Positions 10,295 to 19,809 of a stretch of 64,000 bases of DNA are shown one piece after another. Below the pieces are notes generated by a model, which did not search any database, was not told where the DNA came from, and worked only from the letters and a program-made list of their open reading frames with translations. The position numbers and the translations under genes are program-made. Where the stretch lies: assembly GCA_025350105.1 (NCBI GenBank), contig JANXYJ010000106.1, positions 1 to 64,000 of the forward strand, given 5' to 3'. This DNA is from Terriglobia bacterium. Its GTDB lineage: Bacteria > Acidobacteriota > Terriglobia > Bryobacterales > Bryobacteraceae. Each line of letters opens with the position of its first letter. Within the stretch, counting starts at the first letter, position 1.

Positions 10295-11857
10295 ATGAGA
10301 AATTCTACTTCCCTGATGGTTGCCAGCCTGGTTGCGCTGGCCAGTTTCATGACGCCGCCAGCAATGCTGGCAGCGGAGAATCACGAAAGCAACTCGCATG
10401 AGGAAGGCAACTCGCATGAGAATGACCTGCGCCCCACCGGCCGCGGGAATCACACGCGTGAAACAGCGCGGGCCGTGCCATCCGGTGCGGTGGTCTCCGG
10501 CAACGGCATCAACTTCCACAACGGCAGCGTGCTGCACAGCGTGAACCTGTACTACATCTGGTACGGCACTTGGCCCCAGGCCTCGAAGGACATTCTTACC
10601 CATTTCGCCAGCAACATCGGCGGTTCTCCGTATTTCGCCATCAACACGACTTACGGTGACGCCACCGCGAATGTGCCCAATGCCGTAACCTTCGTGGCCA
10701 GCCACACCGATACCGGCACCTCCACCGCGCTCAGTGACGCCAATATTCTCACCATTGTGCAGAACGCCATCGCCTCTGGTGATTTGGGCCCGGCAGATCC
10801 GAACGGACTGTACATGTTGCTGACCGGCCCGGGCGTTACCGCCACCTCCGGATTCCTGACGCAATATTGCGGCTGGCACGATTGGGGCGCCTATAACGGA
10901 ACCAACATTCAATACTCGTTTGTGGGCAATGCCACCGGTTCCCATCTCACCAGTTGCGTGGCGCAAACCAGCAGCCCCAACGGTGACGCGGCCATTGACG
11001 GCATGGTATCCGTGATGGCCCACGAACTGGAAGAAACCGCGACGGACCCGCGCGGCGCCGGCTGGTACGACACCAAAGGCGAAGAAAACGGCGACAAATG
11101 CGCCTGGACTTTCGGCACCACCTACACCGCTCCCAATGGCAGCAAGGCGAATATGACGCTAGGCCCGGCGGGGAACCAACGCAATTATTTGATCCAGCAG
11201 AACTGGCTGAACGCGGGCGGTGGATCGTGCGTCCTCTCCTACACCACCTCGCCCGATTTCAATGCCACGGTTTCGGGTGCGCAGACCGTTGCCCCTGGCG
11301 GCACTAGCGGAAACTACACCGTGACGGCCAGCGCGATCAATGGTTTTACGGGCGCCATTTCCTGGAAAGTAACTCCGCCGCTGGGCATTACCGCAACCCC
11401 GTCCACTCTCAGCGGAAACTCGGCAACCTTTACTCTGGCTGCCACCGTCAACTTGTCGCCGGGCACCTACGCCATTCCCATCACCGCAACCGCCAACAAT
11501 GGCGCGCTCACGCACACCGTGAACGCCAGTTTGGTGGTGAGTGCACCCACTTTCAGCGTAACCATCACGCCATCCTCCGCCACCGTAACGCGGCCGGCAT
11601 CGGGCACCACCACGGCTACCTTCACGGTGAAGGTGAATCCCGTGGGAGGTTTTACCTCGAGCGTGAATTTAAGCGTAAGCGGTGCGGGTACCGGCTTCAC
11701 GCCCAGCCTGGGTTCCGCTAGCGTGGCCCCCGGTAGCTCCACCACACTTAAGGTGACCGTAAGCAGCGCTGCCCGCCGCACCACGCGCACGGTGACCGTA
11801 TTTGGAACCGCCGGCGGCACCAGCCATTCTGCTTCCGCCAACGTAACTGTGCAGTAG
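10295..11857 (+). CDS. Secreted EXORDIUM/PHI-1-like protein (PF04674-type) with two C-terminal beta-sandwich repeats
   Basis: Signal peptide; VNLYYIWYGTWPQASKDILTHF, YMLLTGPGVTATSGFLTQYCGWHDWGAYNG, SPNGDAAIDGMVSVMAHELEETATDP match the EXORDIUM pattern; two YTV/Ig-like repeats at the C-terminus. Confidence 0.75.
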   Translation: MRNSTSLMVASLVALASFMTPPAMLAAENHESNSHEEGNSHENDLRPTGRGNHTRETARAVPSGAVVSGNGINFHNGSVLHSVNLYYIWYGTWPQASKDILTHFASNIGGSPYFAINTTYGDATANVPNAVTFVASHTDTGTSTALSDANILTIVQNAIASGDLGPADPNGLYMLLTGPGVTATSGFLTQYCGWHDWGAYNGTNIQYSFVGNATGSHLTSCVAQTSSPNGDAAIDGMVSVMAHELEETATDPRGAGWYDTKGEENGDKCAWTFGTTYTAPNGSKANMTLGPAGNQRNYLIQQNWLNAGGGSCVLSYTTSPDFNATVSGAQTVAPGGTSGNYTVTASAINGFTGAISWKVTPPLGITATPSTLSGNSATFTLAATVNLSPGTYAIPITATANNGALTHTVNASLVVSAPTFSVTITPSSATVTRPASGTTTATFTVKVNPVGGFTSSVNLSVSGAGTGFTPSLGSASVAPGSSTTLKVTVSSAARRTTRTVTVFGTAGGTSHSASANVTVQ

Positions 11858-11880
11858 TTCCGGCTCGGCAAAAATCGACA

Positions 11881-11917
11881 CGCTCCGGTTCACCTTTGGG
11901 CCGGGGCGTTTTGTTTT
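11881..11917 (+). terminator. Intrinsic terminator after the EXORDIUM-like gene
   Basis: CGCTCCGG..CCGGGGCG stem followed by TTTTGTTTTT. Confidence 0.7.
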
Positions 11918-11964
11918 TGGCAAAGGCTCGCGGAAACCAATGCTGCCATCCGGGTCTTTCTTTT

Positions 11965-12014
11965 AAATACAAGGCCGGACAAATACAGGGCCCGACAAAT
12001 ACAAAGGCCGGTCC
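11965..12014. repeat. 16-bp tandem repeat x3 (aaatacaaggccggac)
   Basis: Units at 11965-11980, 11981-11996 and 11997 onward, merging into a GGCC-rich hairpin. Confidence 0.9.
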
Positions 12015-12032
12015 CTGGCAGGGTCCGGCCTT
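12004..12032. terminator. Strong hairpin downstream of the DUF465 gene (- strand)
   Basis: aaggccggtccctggcagggtccggcctt: 14-bp arms with one mismatch. Confidence 0.6.
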
Positions 12033-12072
12033 CGATTAACTCAACTACGTTCACCTGCAGCGCACTTGACGC

Positions 12073-12300
12073 TTAAGCCATCTGCTCCTTGTAACGGGCC
12101 AACATCTGGTTCATCTGGTCCTTTACGTGAAGTTTCAGCTTCTTGATGCGATGTTCCTCAGTCTCCTCCTCTGGGGTGACATGAGGCTTCGCTTCAATTT
12201 CTTCCAGCTGCCGTTTGAATCCGGCGTGCTGAGCGGCCAGCTGGCGAAACTCGTCGCTGGTCGCCATCAAGTGCGCTTTTAATTCTTCAGGATGCTCCAT
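12073..12300 (-). CDS. DUF465/YdcH family protein
   Basis: MEHPEELKAHLMATSDEFRQLAAQHAGFKRQLEEIE...EEHRIKKLKLHVKDQM. Confidence 0.85.
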   Translation of the reverse strand: MEHPEELKAHLMATSDEFRQLAAQHAGFKRQLEEIEAKPHVTPEEETEEHRIKKLKLHVKDQMNQMLARYKEQMA

Positions 12301-12399
12301 TTCAACTACCCTCCTTATGAAGGTTCTCGGCCCAACCTTTGCGCCCGTGCAACGCACGGACCTTACCGATTGCACCATGACAATATCATGAATCATTAT

Positions 12400-12828
12400 T
12401 CATGACAATCCCCCGTTCGCGTCATGGATCCGCGTCATGACAATACCCGTTTCCGTTGGGTTTTTGTAGTACCCGGTACGCCGCCCACACACACGAAAAC
12501 CCAGCATTTCGTAAAGTTTTTGCGCCGCCGCATTGGATTCCCGCACCTCCAGGTACCAGATCCCCGGACAGCGTTCCAGCGCCGCCTGCAACAACCTTCG
12601 CGCCAATCCTTGCCGCCGCGCTCCTGGATCAACGGCAAGATTTAGAATCTCAACCTCGCCCGGCGCGATTTGCCGGCACAGCAGAAAGCCTTCCACTCGC
12701 TCTCGCTCAATCACCAGGCACACATCGCTTGGATCGCTCTGCACGCTCCACTGCGAAGCTTCGGGCGCGGCGCGCTGAATCTCCGCCACACGCGCGGCAT
12801 CATCGGGACGAAATGCGCGAACCGTCAT
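12400..12828 (-). CDS. rimI: Ribosomal protein alanine N-acetyltransferase (GNAT)
   Basis: ILNLAVDPGARRQGLARRLLQAAL...WYLEVRESNAAAQKLYEMLGF. Confidence 0.82.
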   Translation of the reverse strand: MTVRAFRPDDAARVAEIQRAAPEASQWSVQSDPSDVCLVIERERVEGFLLCRQIAPGEVEILNLAVDPGARRQGLARRLLQAALERCPGIWYLEVRESNAAAQKLYEMLGFRVCGRRTGYYKNPTETGIVMTRIHDANGGLS

Positions 12829-12834
12829 GTGGTG

Positions 12835-14073
12835 CTACTCATCTGTGCGCACTCGCCTGGGCTTACTCATGTGCCGCAGCAGCCCAATCCCCACCAGTGG
12901 CAGCGCGGCCACACCGACACACACCGGCGAAAATCCTACATGATCCACCATCCAGCCAATCAGCGGCGAGATCACCGTCTGCATCAGGCCGTAAGATCCA
13001 GTCAGGATCGCTACGCCAAACGCCGCATGCCGCGTGCCGAACAGATCAATCGGCATGGCGTACAAGTTGGTGGATATCGCCAGGCACCAAAAGAAACTCA
13101 GGCTGATCAGCGCCGTGGCCAATACCGGCGACTTCGCCAGCGGCACTGCGGCAGTCAGCAGCAAAATCACTGCGGCAATGGTGCAAACCCGCAAACGCGC
13201 GGTTAATACAGAGGCGTGTTTCCGAATGGCCCGATACGCCATCCCTTGTTTGCCGATGGCCCGGTAGGCCATCCAGCCGCCCGTGAATCCGCCCAGCGTC
13301 GCGAAGATTGTGGGAATCCAGGCAAAGCGCTGATTGGCCTGATTCTGCGTCAAGTGATGCTGCTCCACAAAATAGATGGTCAACCAGTTGGTCCACAGCG
13401 TGTACAGCGTCATCACCAGCGCGTTCGCCATAGCCAGACCCCACAACCGCCGGTCACGCAGAATGGTGGAAACGTTTAAAACAGAATCCGCCGTTTGCGC
13501 GGAACCAGAGGGGAGGATCTTGCGCGAAACCAGCCACCACACCGGAATCCACACGAATCCCAGCGCCCCGCACACCACAAACACGCTGCGCCACCCATAG
13601 GCCGGAGCTAGCACCGCCACCATCAACGGCGCAGCAATACTCCCAATGGTGATGCCCACCTGATTCACCGCCGTGCCAAACGCCAGCTCGCGTGGTTCCA
13701 AATACAGGCTGTTCACTTTGCCCGTGCAGGGAATCCCGGCGGCTTCGCCGATGCCCAACACGGTTCGCGACGCCAATAGCCCGGTGAATGAACGCGTGAT
13801 CCCCGCCGCCATCCCCGCCAAACTCCACACGGCCATCGACACCGTGATGCCCAGGTTCAGACCCATGCGATCGATCATCCAACCCGCAAACGGCGCGCTC
13901 ACCGCATAAACGATGGAGAAGACGCTGATCAGCCCGCCATACTCCGTATTCGAGAGATGAAATTCGCCCTTCAGCGTCGGCGCCAGCGCGGCCAGCAAAA
14001 GGCGGTCCAGATAATTCAAAGACGTCGACAGAACGAAAACGCTCACCGCCACCCAACGCAAGGAGGCTTTCAT
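12835..14073 (-). CDS. MFS transporter
   Basis: 12-TM-like hydrophobicity; LNYLDRLLLAALAPTLKGEFHLSNTEYG, AAGIPCTGKVNSLYLEPRELAFGTAVNQ (ACS-type MFS); ATGA overlap with the upstream gene. Confidence 0.88.
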   Translation of the reverse strand: MKASLRWVAVSVFVLSTSLNYLDRLLLAALAPTLKGEFHLSNTEYGGLISVFSIVYAVSAPFAGWMIDRMGLNLGITVSMAVWSLAGMAAGITRSFTGLLASRTVLGIGEAAGIPCTGKVNSLYLEPRELAFGTAVNQVGITIGSIAAPLMVAVLAPAYGWRSVFVVCGALGFVWIPVWWLVSRKILPSGSAQTADSVLNVSTILRDRRLWGLAMANALVMTLYTLWTNWLTIYFVEQHHLTQNQANQRFAWIPTIFATLGGFTGGWMAYRAIGKQGMAYRAIRKHASVLTARLRVCTIAAVILLLTAAVPLAKSPVLATALISLSFFWCLAISTNLYAMPIDLFGTRHAAFGVAILTGSYGLMQTVISPLIGWMVDHVGFSPVCVGVAALPLVGIGLLRHMSKPRRVRTDE

Positions 14074-15749
14074 TGAGGCAGATTCACCGCGCCCGGCAGG
14101 GCTGGTTTGATCAATGGTTTGATCAATGGGCTGATCAATATGTTAATCAACGTGATGTCACCCGCCGTGCCCGTCTTCGCATCCGCCTTGCCGTTATGTT
14201 GCACCTCGATCTTGCGCGCCGGCTTCGCCACGCCGCACACAAACACCGCATCGCCGGAATTCAGCGCCACCGTCATCTTCTTCGGATCGCGAATCAACAG
14301 TCGAATGACTGAGGCGTCATCCCGCTGAATACTCAGCCGCAACGGCCCGTTCAGACAATCCACTCTGGTCAGCACTCCCGCCACCTTCGCGCCCTTTTCG
14401 TCACCCGAGAGCGCGCTCAGCGGAATCGGTTTCACCGGCTCCGGCGCATCGCCGCGTTCCACCCGCAGCCGTTCATTTACTCTGCGCTCCGCCGCGCGTA
14501 CCTCTTCCGCCGCCGCGTCTTTCACGCGCTGCAAATCGCGGATCTCTTCCTCACGCGCATTGTTGCGATCCACCATCAGCGCCGCCGCCCGCTGGTCTTC
14601 CAGCGCCAATTTGGCTTGATGAATCCGGGCGCGGTCCGCCGGATTCGCCGCTGCCCGCTCCGCCGCCGTCCAGGTTTTTTCGGCATCGGCATACAGCGCC
14701 GACGCGCTCTGCAATTCCGCCAGCGGTTGCCAATATCCCGCATTCCGCGGAGCCAGCGACGCCGCCAACTTCCATTGCGCAATCTTCGCGGCGGGGGTGG
14801 TTTCCAGTTCCGCCATCTTCACATGCGGTTCCGCCCAGCGCGGATTCGCCCGGATGGCCAACTCCAATGCGGGCCGCGTATTCTTGGCCAATAAACCACG
14901 CGGACTCTCCGGCGGAAACGTCTTGCCGCCCGCCAGGAGTTCCGCCAGCAGTGCGTCCATGGCCGCTTTATCCACAGTCTTTTCGATGAAATCGCGATCC
15001 GGATTCAACGCCCGCCCGTTCACCGGTGCCGCTTCAAATTTCCCCGTCCGCGCATAGGCATCCACGTCCGCATTCAGCTTGGCGGCTGGCACATCAAACG
15101 CATTGCGCGATGCCGTGTCTTCGTCCGAAGCGTTTTGCAGATTGTTAAGATAGATGCGCAACTTGCCGGTATAGGCCGGCTGCGTGGCCATCATCTGCAA
15201 CTTGGCCCAAGTACGCTGGCGCGGCCCGGCCAGATCGAGAGGCCCCCCCACCCGTACCCGCGTCCCCGTCACTTCCATCGTCGAAAGCAGATCCGCCAGG
15301 GCGGTTTCGATCTCCTCCGGCATGCGTCCGGCGTTGTCTTCCACCAAAATCTGCGTAACGCCCCGCGTTACATCCAGGGGAAGACTGGCGTCGCCCTTTC
15401 CGTCGCCCTTTCCAATGTCGGCCGCCCAGGCGCACAGCGTCGCTCCGCCCCCGTCCACAAATGTTTTGGGCAAGGCGTACGGCGCATACTCGCGTTGGCG
15501 TGCGAACAGGACCAGATGGATGGGCCACAGCGCGGTCAGCTCCTGGGCCGTGCCGGTGCGGCTCATCCCGTCTTTGCCCAACAGCGCGCCCAGCACGTGA
15601 CGCAGTTGTTCCAGTTGATTCAAGCGCTGCCGTGCGGCGCGGTCCCCCGCATTGCTGAAAATATGAAAGGGCCCGGCGCGGTACTCTACCCAGTCCGCCG
15701 AAAAAAGCGGAACGGCAATGACCGCAAAAATAAGAAACCGGCGGAGCAC
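14070..15749 (-). CDS. Secreted hypothetical protein with TPR-like C-terminal half
   Basis: Signal peptide; DWVEYRAGPFHIFSNAGDRAARQRLNQLEQLRHVLGALL start pattern common in Acidobacteria. Confidence 0.7.
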   Translation of the reverse strand: MLRRFLIFAVIAVPLFSADWVEYRAGPFHIFSNAGDRAARQRLNQLEQLRHVLGALLGKDGMSRTGTAQELTALWPIHLVLFARQREYAPYALPKTFVDGGGATLCAWAADIGKGDGKGDASLPLDVTRGVTQILVEDNAGRMPEEIETALADLLSTMEVTGTRVRVGGPLDLAGPRQRTWAKLQMMATQPAYTGKLRIYLNNLQNASDEDTASRNAFDVPAAKLNADVDAYARTGKFEAAPVNGRALNPDRDFIEKTVDKAAMDALLAELLAGGKTFPPESPRGLLAKNTRPALELAIRANPRWAEPHVKMAELETTPAAKIAQWKLAASLAPRNAGYWQPLAELQSASALYADAEKTWTAAERAAANPADRARIHQAKLALEDQRAAALMVDRNNAREEEIRDLQRVKDAAAEEVRAAERRVNERLRVERGDAPEPVKPIPLSALSGDEKGAKVAGVLTRVDCLNGPLRLSIQRDDASVIRLLIRDPKKMTVALNSGDAVFVCGVAKPARKIEVQHNGKADAKTGTAGDITLINILISPLIKPLIKPALPGAVNLPQ

Positions 15750-15767
15750 CTGTCTTAAATCATAAAG

Positions 15768-16667
15768 CTACTGCGCGTGCCCATGCCGGGTAACCCACTG
15801 CCGGGAAATGACAGAAAGCGCCCGCGGTACCATCCTGCGCCGAACATCCGGCCAGAACTCGGTCAACAGGTTGGAGATCAGGTCGTTGCCCAGAGCCATC
15901 CCCCAGCGCTCCGCTGCCTCGGGGGCCGATTGGCTGGCCGGATAGTAGGCCGTGGTCAGGGCCACCACGCCCATATTGCCCACCACCTCGGAGAAATTGA
16001 AACGCAGGTGGCCGCTCTCCGTCTGCGTCACCACAATGCTGGACGCCGCGTGTCCCGCCCGATGTAGAAACGATCCTGTTCCCAGGCGGAAAAAGCGCGG
16101 GTCTTCATGCAGCAACGACGGCAAAATGGCTTCGGTAACGTAGGCGCCGATAATCTGGTCACCAAATGCCCGCCCGTAGAATTGCGTGAACCCGACAACG
16201 CCGCCGTTGTTTTTGAATCCGCCGGAGGCCACCTGAGCCTGCAGTGCGTAACCCGCCAACAGCGGAAAATTAGGCCAATCGAAACTGTCCTTGCGGGCAA
16301 TTTCGAATTTTTCTCTGCTGGTCAGCGGTTGGTAATTCTCCTGGTACTGTGCGGCCCGGTGGTTGGGAATCACGCCGAACATCCGCCCCTGGCCTGGAAA
16401 CGGCTGTAAACGGGCCGTGAAACTCGCGGGGACACTGGGTGTGTCTACAACCAAAGCTGTCAGTTCGCTGCAGGAATCAAGCGGCGCTTCCGGAACCAGG
16501 GTCATTTCCGCCGCTGACTCGAACGACGCCGTATCGGCCCGCGCAGCAAACGCCCCGGCTGAAAGGCTCACCGCCGCCACCAGGCACACCGCGAAATACA
16601 GCAACGCAGCGATTGCTGGGAACATAGCTCTGAACATAAATTGCGATAGGTGTGAAAAAGTACTCAT
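15768..16667 (-). CDS. Conserved hypothetical membrane-associated/secreted protein
   Basis: LLHEDPRFFRLGTGSFLHRAGHAASSIVVTQTESGHLRFNFSEVVGNMG; signal/TM near the N-terminus. Confidence 0.7.
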   Translation of the reverse strand: MSTFSHLSQFMFRAMFPAIAALLYFAVCLVAAVSLSAGAFAARADTASFESAAEMTLVPEAPLDSCSELTALVVDTPSVPASFTARLQPFPGQGRMFGVIPNHRAAQYQENYQPLTSREKFEIARKDSFDWPNFPLLAGYALQAQVASGGFKNNGGVVGFTQFYGRAFGDQIIGAYVTEAILPSLLHEDPRFFRLGTGSFLHRAGHAASSIVVTQTESGHLRFNFSEVVGNMGVVALTTAYYPASQSAPEAAERWGMALGNDLISNLLTEFWPDVRRRMVPRALSVISRQWVTRHGHAQ

Positions 16668-16939
16668 CGGCCCTATCCCGTCGTTTGTGAGAACCCTGAT
16701 CCCCATTTCAAGTTGCGCGCTAAGCCTAAGTCTGTTCCCGCTTACTGAATAGACTCAAGGCACCACCTCAACGTTACCGCCCATTTGGCGTAGAAACCAT
16801 CTGCCGATCTATCAGCCAAGCCAGTAAAACGCCGTACGTCTTCTCAGGCCCGTTACCTACGAAAGAGTTATCGCAATGCGGTACCGGACCCGCTAGAATG
16901 AAGCGAGCTTCGCCCCGGCTAAACTTTCGGTAACCACTT

Positions 16940-18178
16940 ATGGACAAACTTTCACAACCTCGTCAGCGCCCCGAGGTACAACGCGAATTGCGCCGCCACT
17001 TTCTGCGTTTCCTGGCCGCCAGCCCGTTTTTCGCCGAAGCCCTTTCTGAAACCGGCTGGGCTCAAGGCACGCCGCCCGGAGATCCCAAGTTCGCCATTCC
17101 CGCCGCCAAGGACGCCCTGAGTCTGCTGGACTTTGAAGCCTTGGCCCGCCAAACGCTGCCTCCCGCGCATTGGGGCTACATGGCTTCCGGCGTGGATGAC
17201 AACGCCACGCTCAACGCCAACATCAACGCCTATTCGCGCATTGAACTCCGGCCGCGCAGGTTGGTGGACGTTTCAAAAATCGATTACAGCATCGAACTGT
17301 TCGGCGTAAAATACGATAGCCCGATCTTCCTGTGCCCCGTCGGCGGCCATCGCATGTTCCATCCCGAGGGCGAACTGGCCACTGGCCGTGCGTCCAAGGC
17401 CAAGAACGTGATGCAGGTGCTCTCCACCCAGACGTCCATCGCCGTGGAAGAAGTGGCCAAAGCGCGCGGCAACGCCCCCTGGTTCCAGCTCTACATGCCG
17501 TCGAAATGGGAAGACGCCGAAAAGCTGGTGAATCGCGCGCAGGACGCCGGCTGCCCCGCCATCGCCTGGACCATCGACAACCTGGCGGGCCGCAATCTTG
17601 AAACCGCCGAACGCTTTCGCCGCAACGATACCCGCGAATGCATCACCTGCCACGCCACGCCCAACGGTGGCCGCCGCAATACCGCCATGTTCACTGGCTT
17701 AAGCGGCGGCGGCATCAATCCGCTGGACGCGTCCTGGGAATTGTTCGATAAGCTCCGCAAGATCACTAAAGTAAAGTTGCTGCTGAAAGGCGTGGAGACC
17801 GGCGAAGACGCCAAAATGGCCCGTGAACACGGCGTGGATGGCATTATTGTTTCGAACCACGGCGGCCGTGCAACCGAAGATTTGCGGCCGACCATCAAGA
17901 CTCTACCCGAAGTGATCCAAGCCGTGGGCAATCAGATTCCAGTGCTGGTGGACGGAGGTGTCCGCCGTGGCAGCGATGCGTTCAAGGCCCTGGCCATGGG
18001 CGCGAAAGCCGTCGGCATCGGCCGCCCTTACACTTGGGGACTCACCGCCTTCGGCCAGCAAGGCGTCGAACGCGTGATCGATATTCTGCAAGCCGAACTG
18101 CAGCGAACCATGCGTCAGTGCGGAACCCCAACCGTCGCCCGCATCACGCGGTCATCGGTGGAGGCGCACTTGTCCTAG
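16940..18178 (+). CDS. FMN-dependent alpha-hydroxy-acid oxidizing protein
   Basis: YDSPIFLCPVGGHRMFHPEGELATGRAS, LLKGVETGEDAKMAREHGVDGIIVSNHGGRATE, VLVDGGVRRGSDAFKALAMGAKAVGIGRPY. Confidence 0.9.
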   Translation: MDKLSQPRQRPEVQRELRRHFLRFLAASPFFAEALSETGWAQGTPPGDPKFAIPAAKDALSLLDFEALARQTLPPAHWGYMASGVDDNATLNANINAYSRIELRPRRLVDVSKIDYSIELFGVKYDSPIFLCPVGGHRMFHPEGELATGRASKAKNVMQVLSTQTSIAVEEVAKARGNAPWFQLYMPSKWEDAEKLVNRAQDAGCPAIAWTIDNLAGRNLETAERFRRNDTRECITCHATPNGGRRNTAMFTGLSGGGINPLDASWELFDKLRKITKVKLLLKGVETGEDAKMAREHGVDGIIVSNHGGRATEDLRPTIKTLPEVIQAVGNQIPVLVDGGVRRGSDAFKALAMGAKAVGIGRPYTWGLTAFGQQGVERVIDILQAELQRTMRQCGTPTVARITRSSVEAHLS

Positions 18179-18217
18179 CGTGAGTTTCCCGGATCATTCA
18201 AGCGAGCGGCCGGAGGA

Positions 18218-19792
18218 CTAGCGTCCCGGCAACCCCACCAGGACCGCCGTGTGGTTGGGGACGGTCACCGATCGCGCCGTCTTCGTGATTCGTGCCGCAG
18301 CCTCAGGTCCGGACAGCAACTGCGCCTGCTTCGCATCCAATGAAGGAGCGGTAAGCACTTCTAGTACTTTTGCGCCGGATAAGTTGATCGTCACTGCTCG
18401 CGCATCATCCTTATTGAGAATGGCGACAACCCGCTTGCCGCTGGGCTGGCGAGCGGCATAGGCTACCGCATTTACCGGACCAGAAGCGAAGTCAACCTTC
18501 AGAAGCGTGGCTCCCACAAAACGGCTAGCGAATTTCATCCCGTAGCCCACCGGTTCCAGTAAATATTTATGGTTGAGCTTGCCATCCACGCCGCTGCCGG
18601 CCAGTGTTCCCTCGTTCGCGATTGGCGTGTAAAACGGCTTTGGGTGCGGCTCGTTGGGGTCCTTCATTTCCGCTTCTCCGACAAACCTTCCGCCCACCGA
18701 TACGGCTTGCGCGTGTCCGCTACCGCCGTGCAGATTCACTCCGCTATATCCCATCGACATGAGCTGAAAAAGATAGTCCGCCGACCACAGCGCCGATGCG
18801 AACGCGTCGCTGAGACCCGATTTACCCCCGCCAAATACCGTATTGCCTTCCGTCATCCGGTAGGCCGTCTTCATCCTTTGTGCCGCTTCGCGGGCCATCG
18901 CGCCTTGCATTGTGGCTGCTTCATCCGGCAACATCAGCCTCTGAATGGTGGCCTGCGGATTACTGGGGGGACCGCCCCAGTAGTGATGATGCGACAGGGT
19001 TGTAACGTTGGGCTTATCTTTCACGGCTGGCCAAACGTCCGCGATTCGGGTGAGCCACTTGACGTCCGTCGCCACGTCAGGCAGACCGAACTTGGCCCCA
19101 GGCAGCGCGCGTTGCACAGCGCGCGCAATGACCAGCCATTCATCGAAGTAACGGTCCGCGCTCCACTCCGACCGCTCCCGCAACTTATACGCCGTGAAAA
19201 GGTCCACTTCATTGCCGATCTGAAAGTACTGGAGCCGGGGCCCCAATGTCTCGAATACGAACCGCGCCTCCGGAATCACCGTTTCCGGAGTGCCGTAGCC
19301 CAGATTCAAGCCGTAGATACAACTCCAGCCCGTGGCCCGCAGGAACCCATCCAGTTGCCGGATCGTCTCCGGCGTAATCGCGTAGATATAGCTGGCAGGC
19401 CGCGAACCGTCCTTCAACACCAGATTACGGTTCGGAGGTTGATCCGTGTTGCTCGCCTTCCACCATTCAAACTCACTGGTATTGCCGCCTAATCGCAGCA
19501 CGCCCCGCGCGGCCAGATTGCGGAACTGTTCCACCAATCCGCGATTCGCCGGCGAGAAAAACGCCGGATCCTCCAATTGCATATTCTCGTAGGAGAGTCC
19601 CATAAAATCGGGCGCTACCGTTTGATCTGTGGATCCGCCGATGGTCAGCGTCGTTGCGTAAGGTGTTGGGTAAGGTGTTGCGTAAGCTTCTGTTCCGCTC
19701 TGGCCTGAGACCCGCGGCCCCAGTACGGCCGCACCCGCAAGCAGGCAACTATTGCGGAGAAATTCCCGACGCGGTTGAGTTGATTGGTTCAT
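18218..19792 (-). CDS. Glycoside hydrolase family 79-like (heparanase/beta-glucuronidase), Tat signal
   Basis: MNQSTQPRREFLRNSCLLAGAAVLG (Tat); FMGLSYENMQLEDPAFFSPANRGLVEQFRNLAARGVLRLGGNTSEF; FQIGNEVDLF. Confidence 0.8.
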   Translation of the reverse strand: MNQSTQPRREFLRNSCLLAGAAVLGPRVSGQSGTEAYATPYPTPYATTLTIGGSTDQTVAPDFMGLSYENMQLEDPAFFSPANRGLVEQFRNLAARGVLRLGGNTSEFEWWKASNTDQPPNRNLVLKDGSRPASYIYAITPETIRQLDGFLRATGWSCIYGLNLGYGTPETVIPEARFVFETLGPRLQYFQIGNEVDLFTAYKLRERSEWSADRYFDEWLVIARAVQRALPGAKFGLPDVATDVKWLTRIADVWPAVKDKPNVTTLSHHHYWGGPPSNPQATIQRLMLPDEAATMQGAMAREAAQRMKTAYRMTEGNTVFGGGKSGLSDAFASALWSADYLFQLMSMGYSGVNLHGGSGHAQAVSVGGRFVGEAEMKDPNEPHPKPFYTPIANEGTLAGSGVDGKLNHKYLLEPVGYGMKFASRFVGATLLKVDFASGPVNAVAYAARQPSGKRVVAILNKDDARAVTINLSGAKVLEVLTAPSLDAKQAQLLSGPEAAARITKTARSVTVPNHTAVLVGLPGR

Positions 19793-19809
19793 AAAGGCCC
19801 TTTTTCCGC

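Noticed and set aside
18569-19492. 307-aa + strand ORF opposite the GH79 gene
   Set aside because: Antisense shadow ORF, Arg/His-rich composition.
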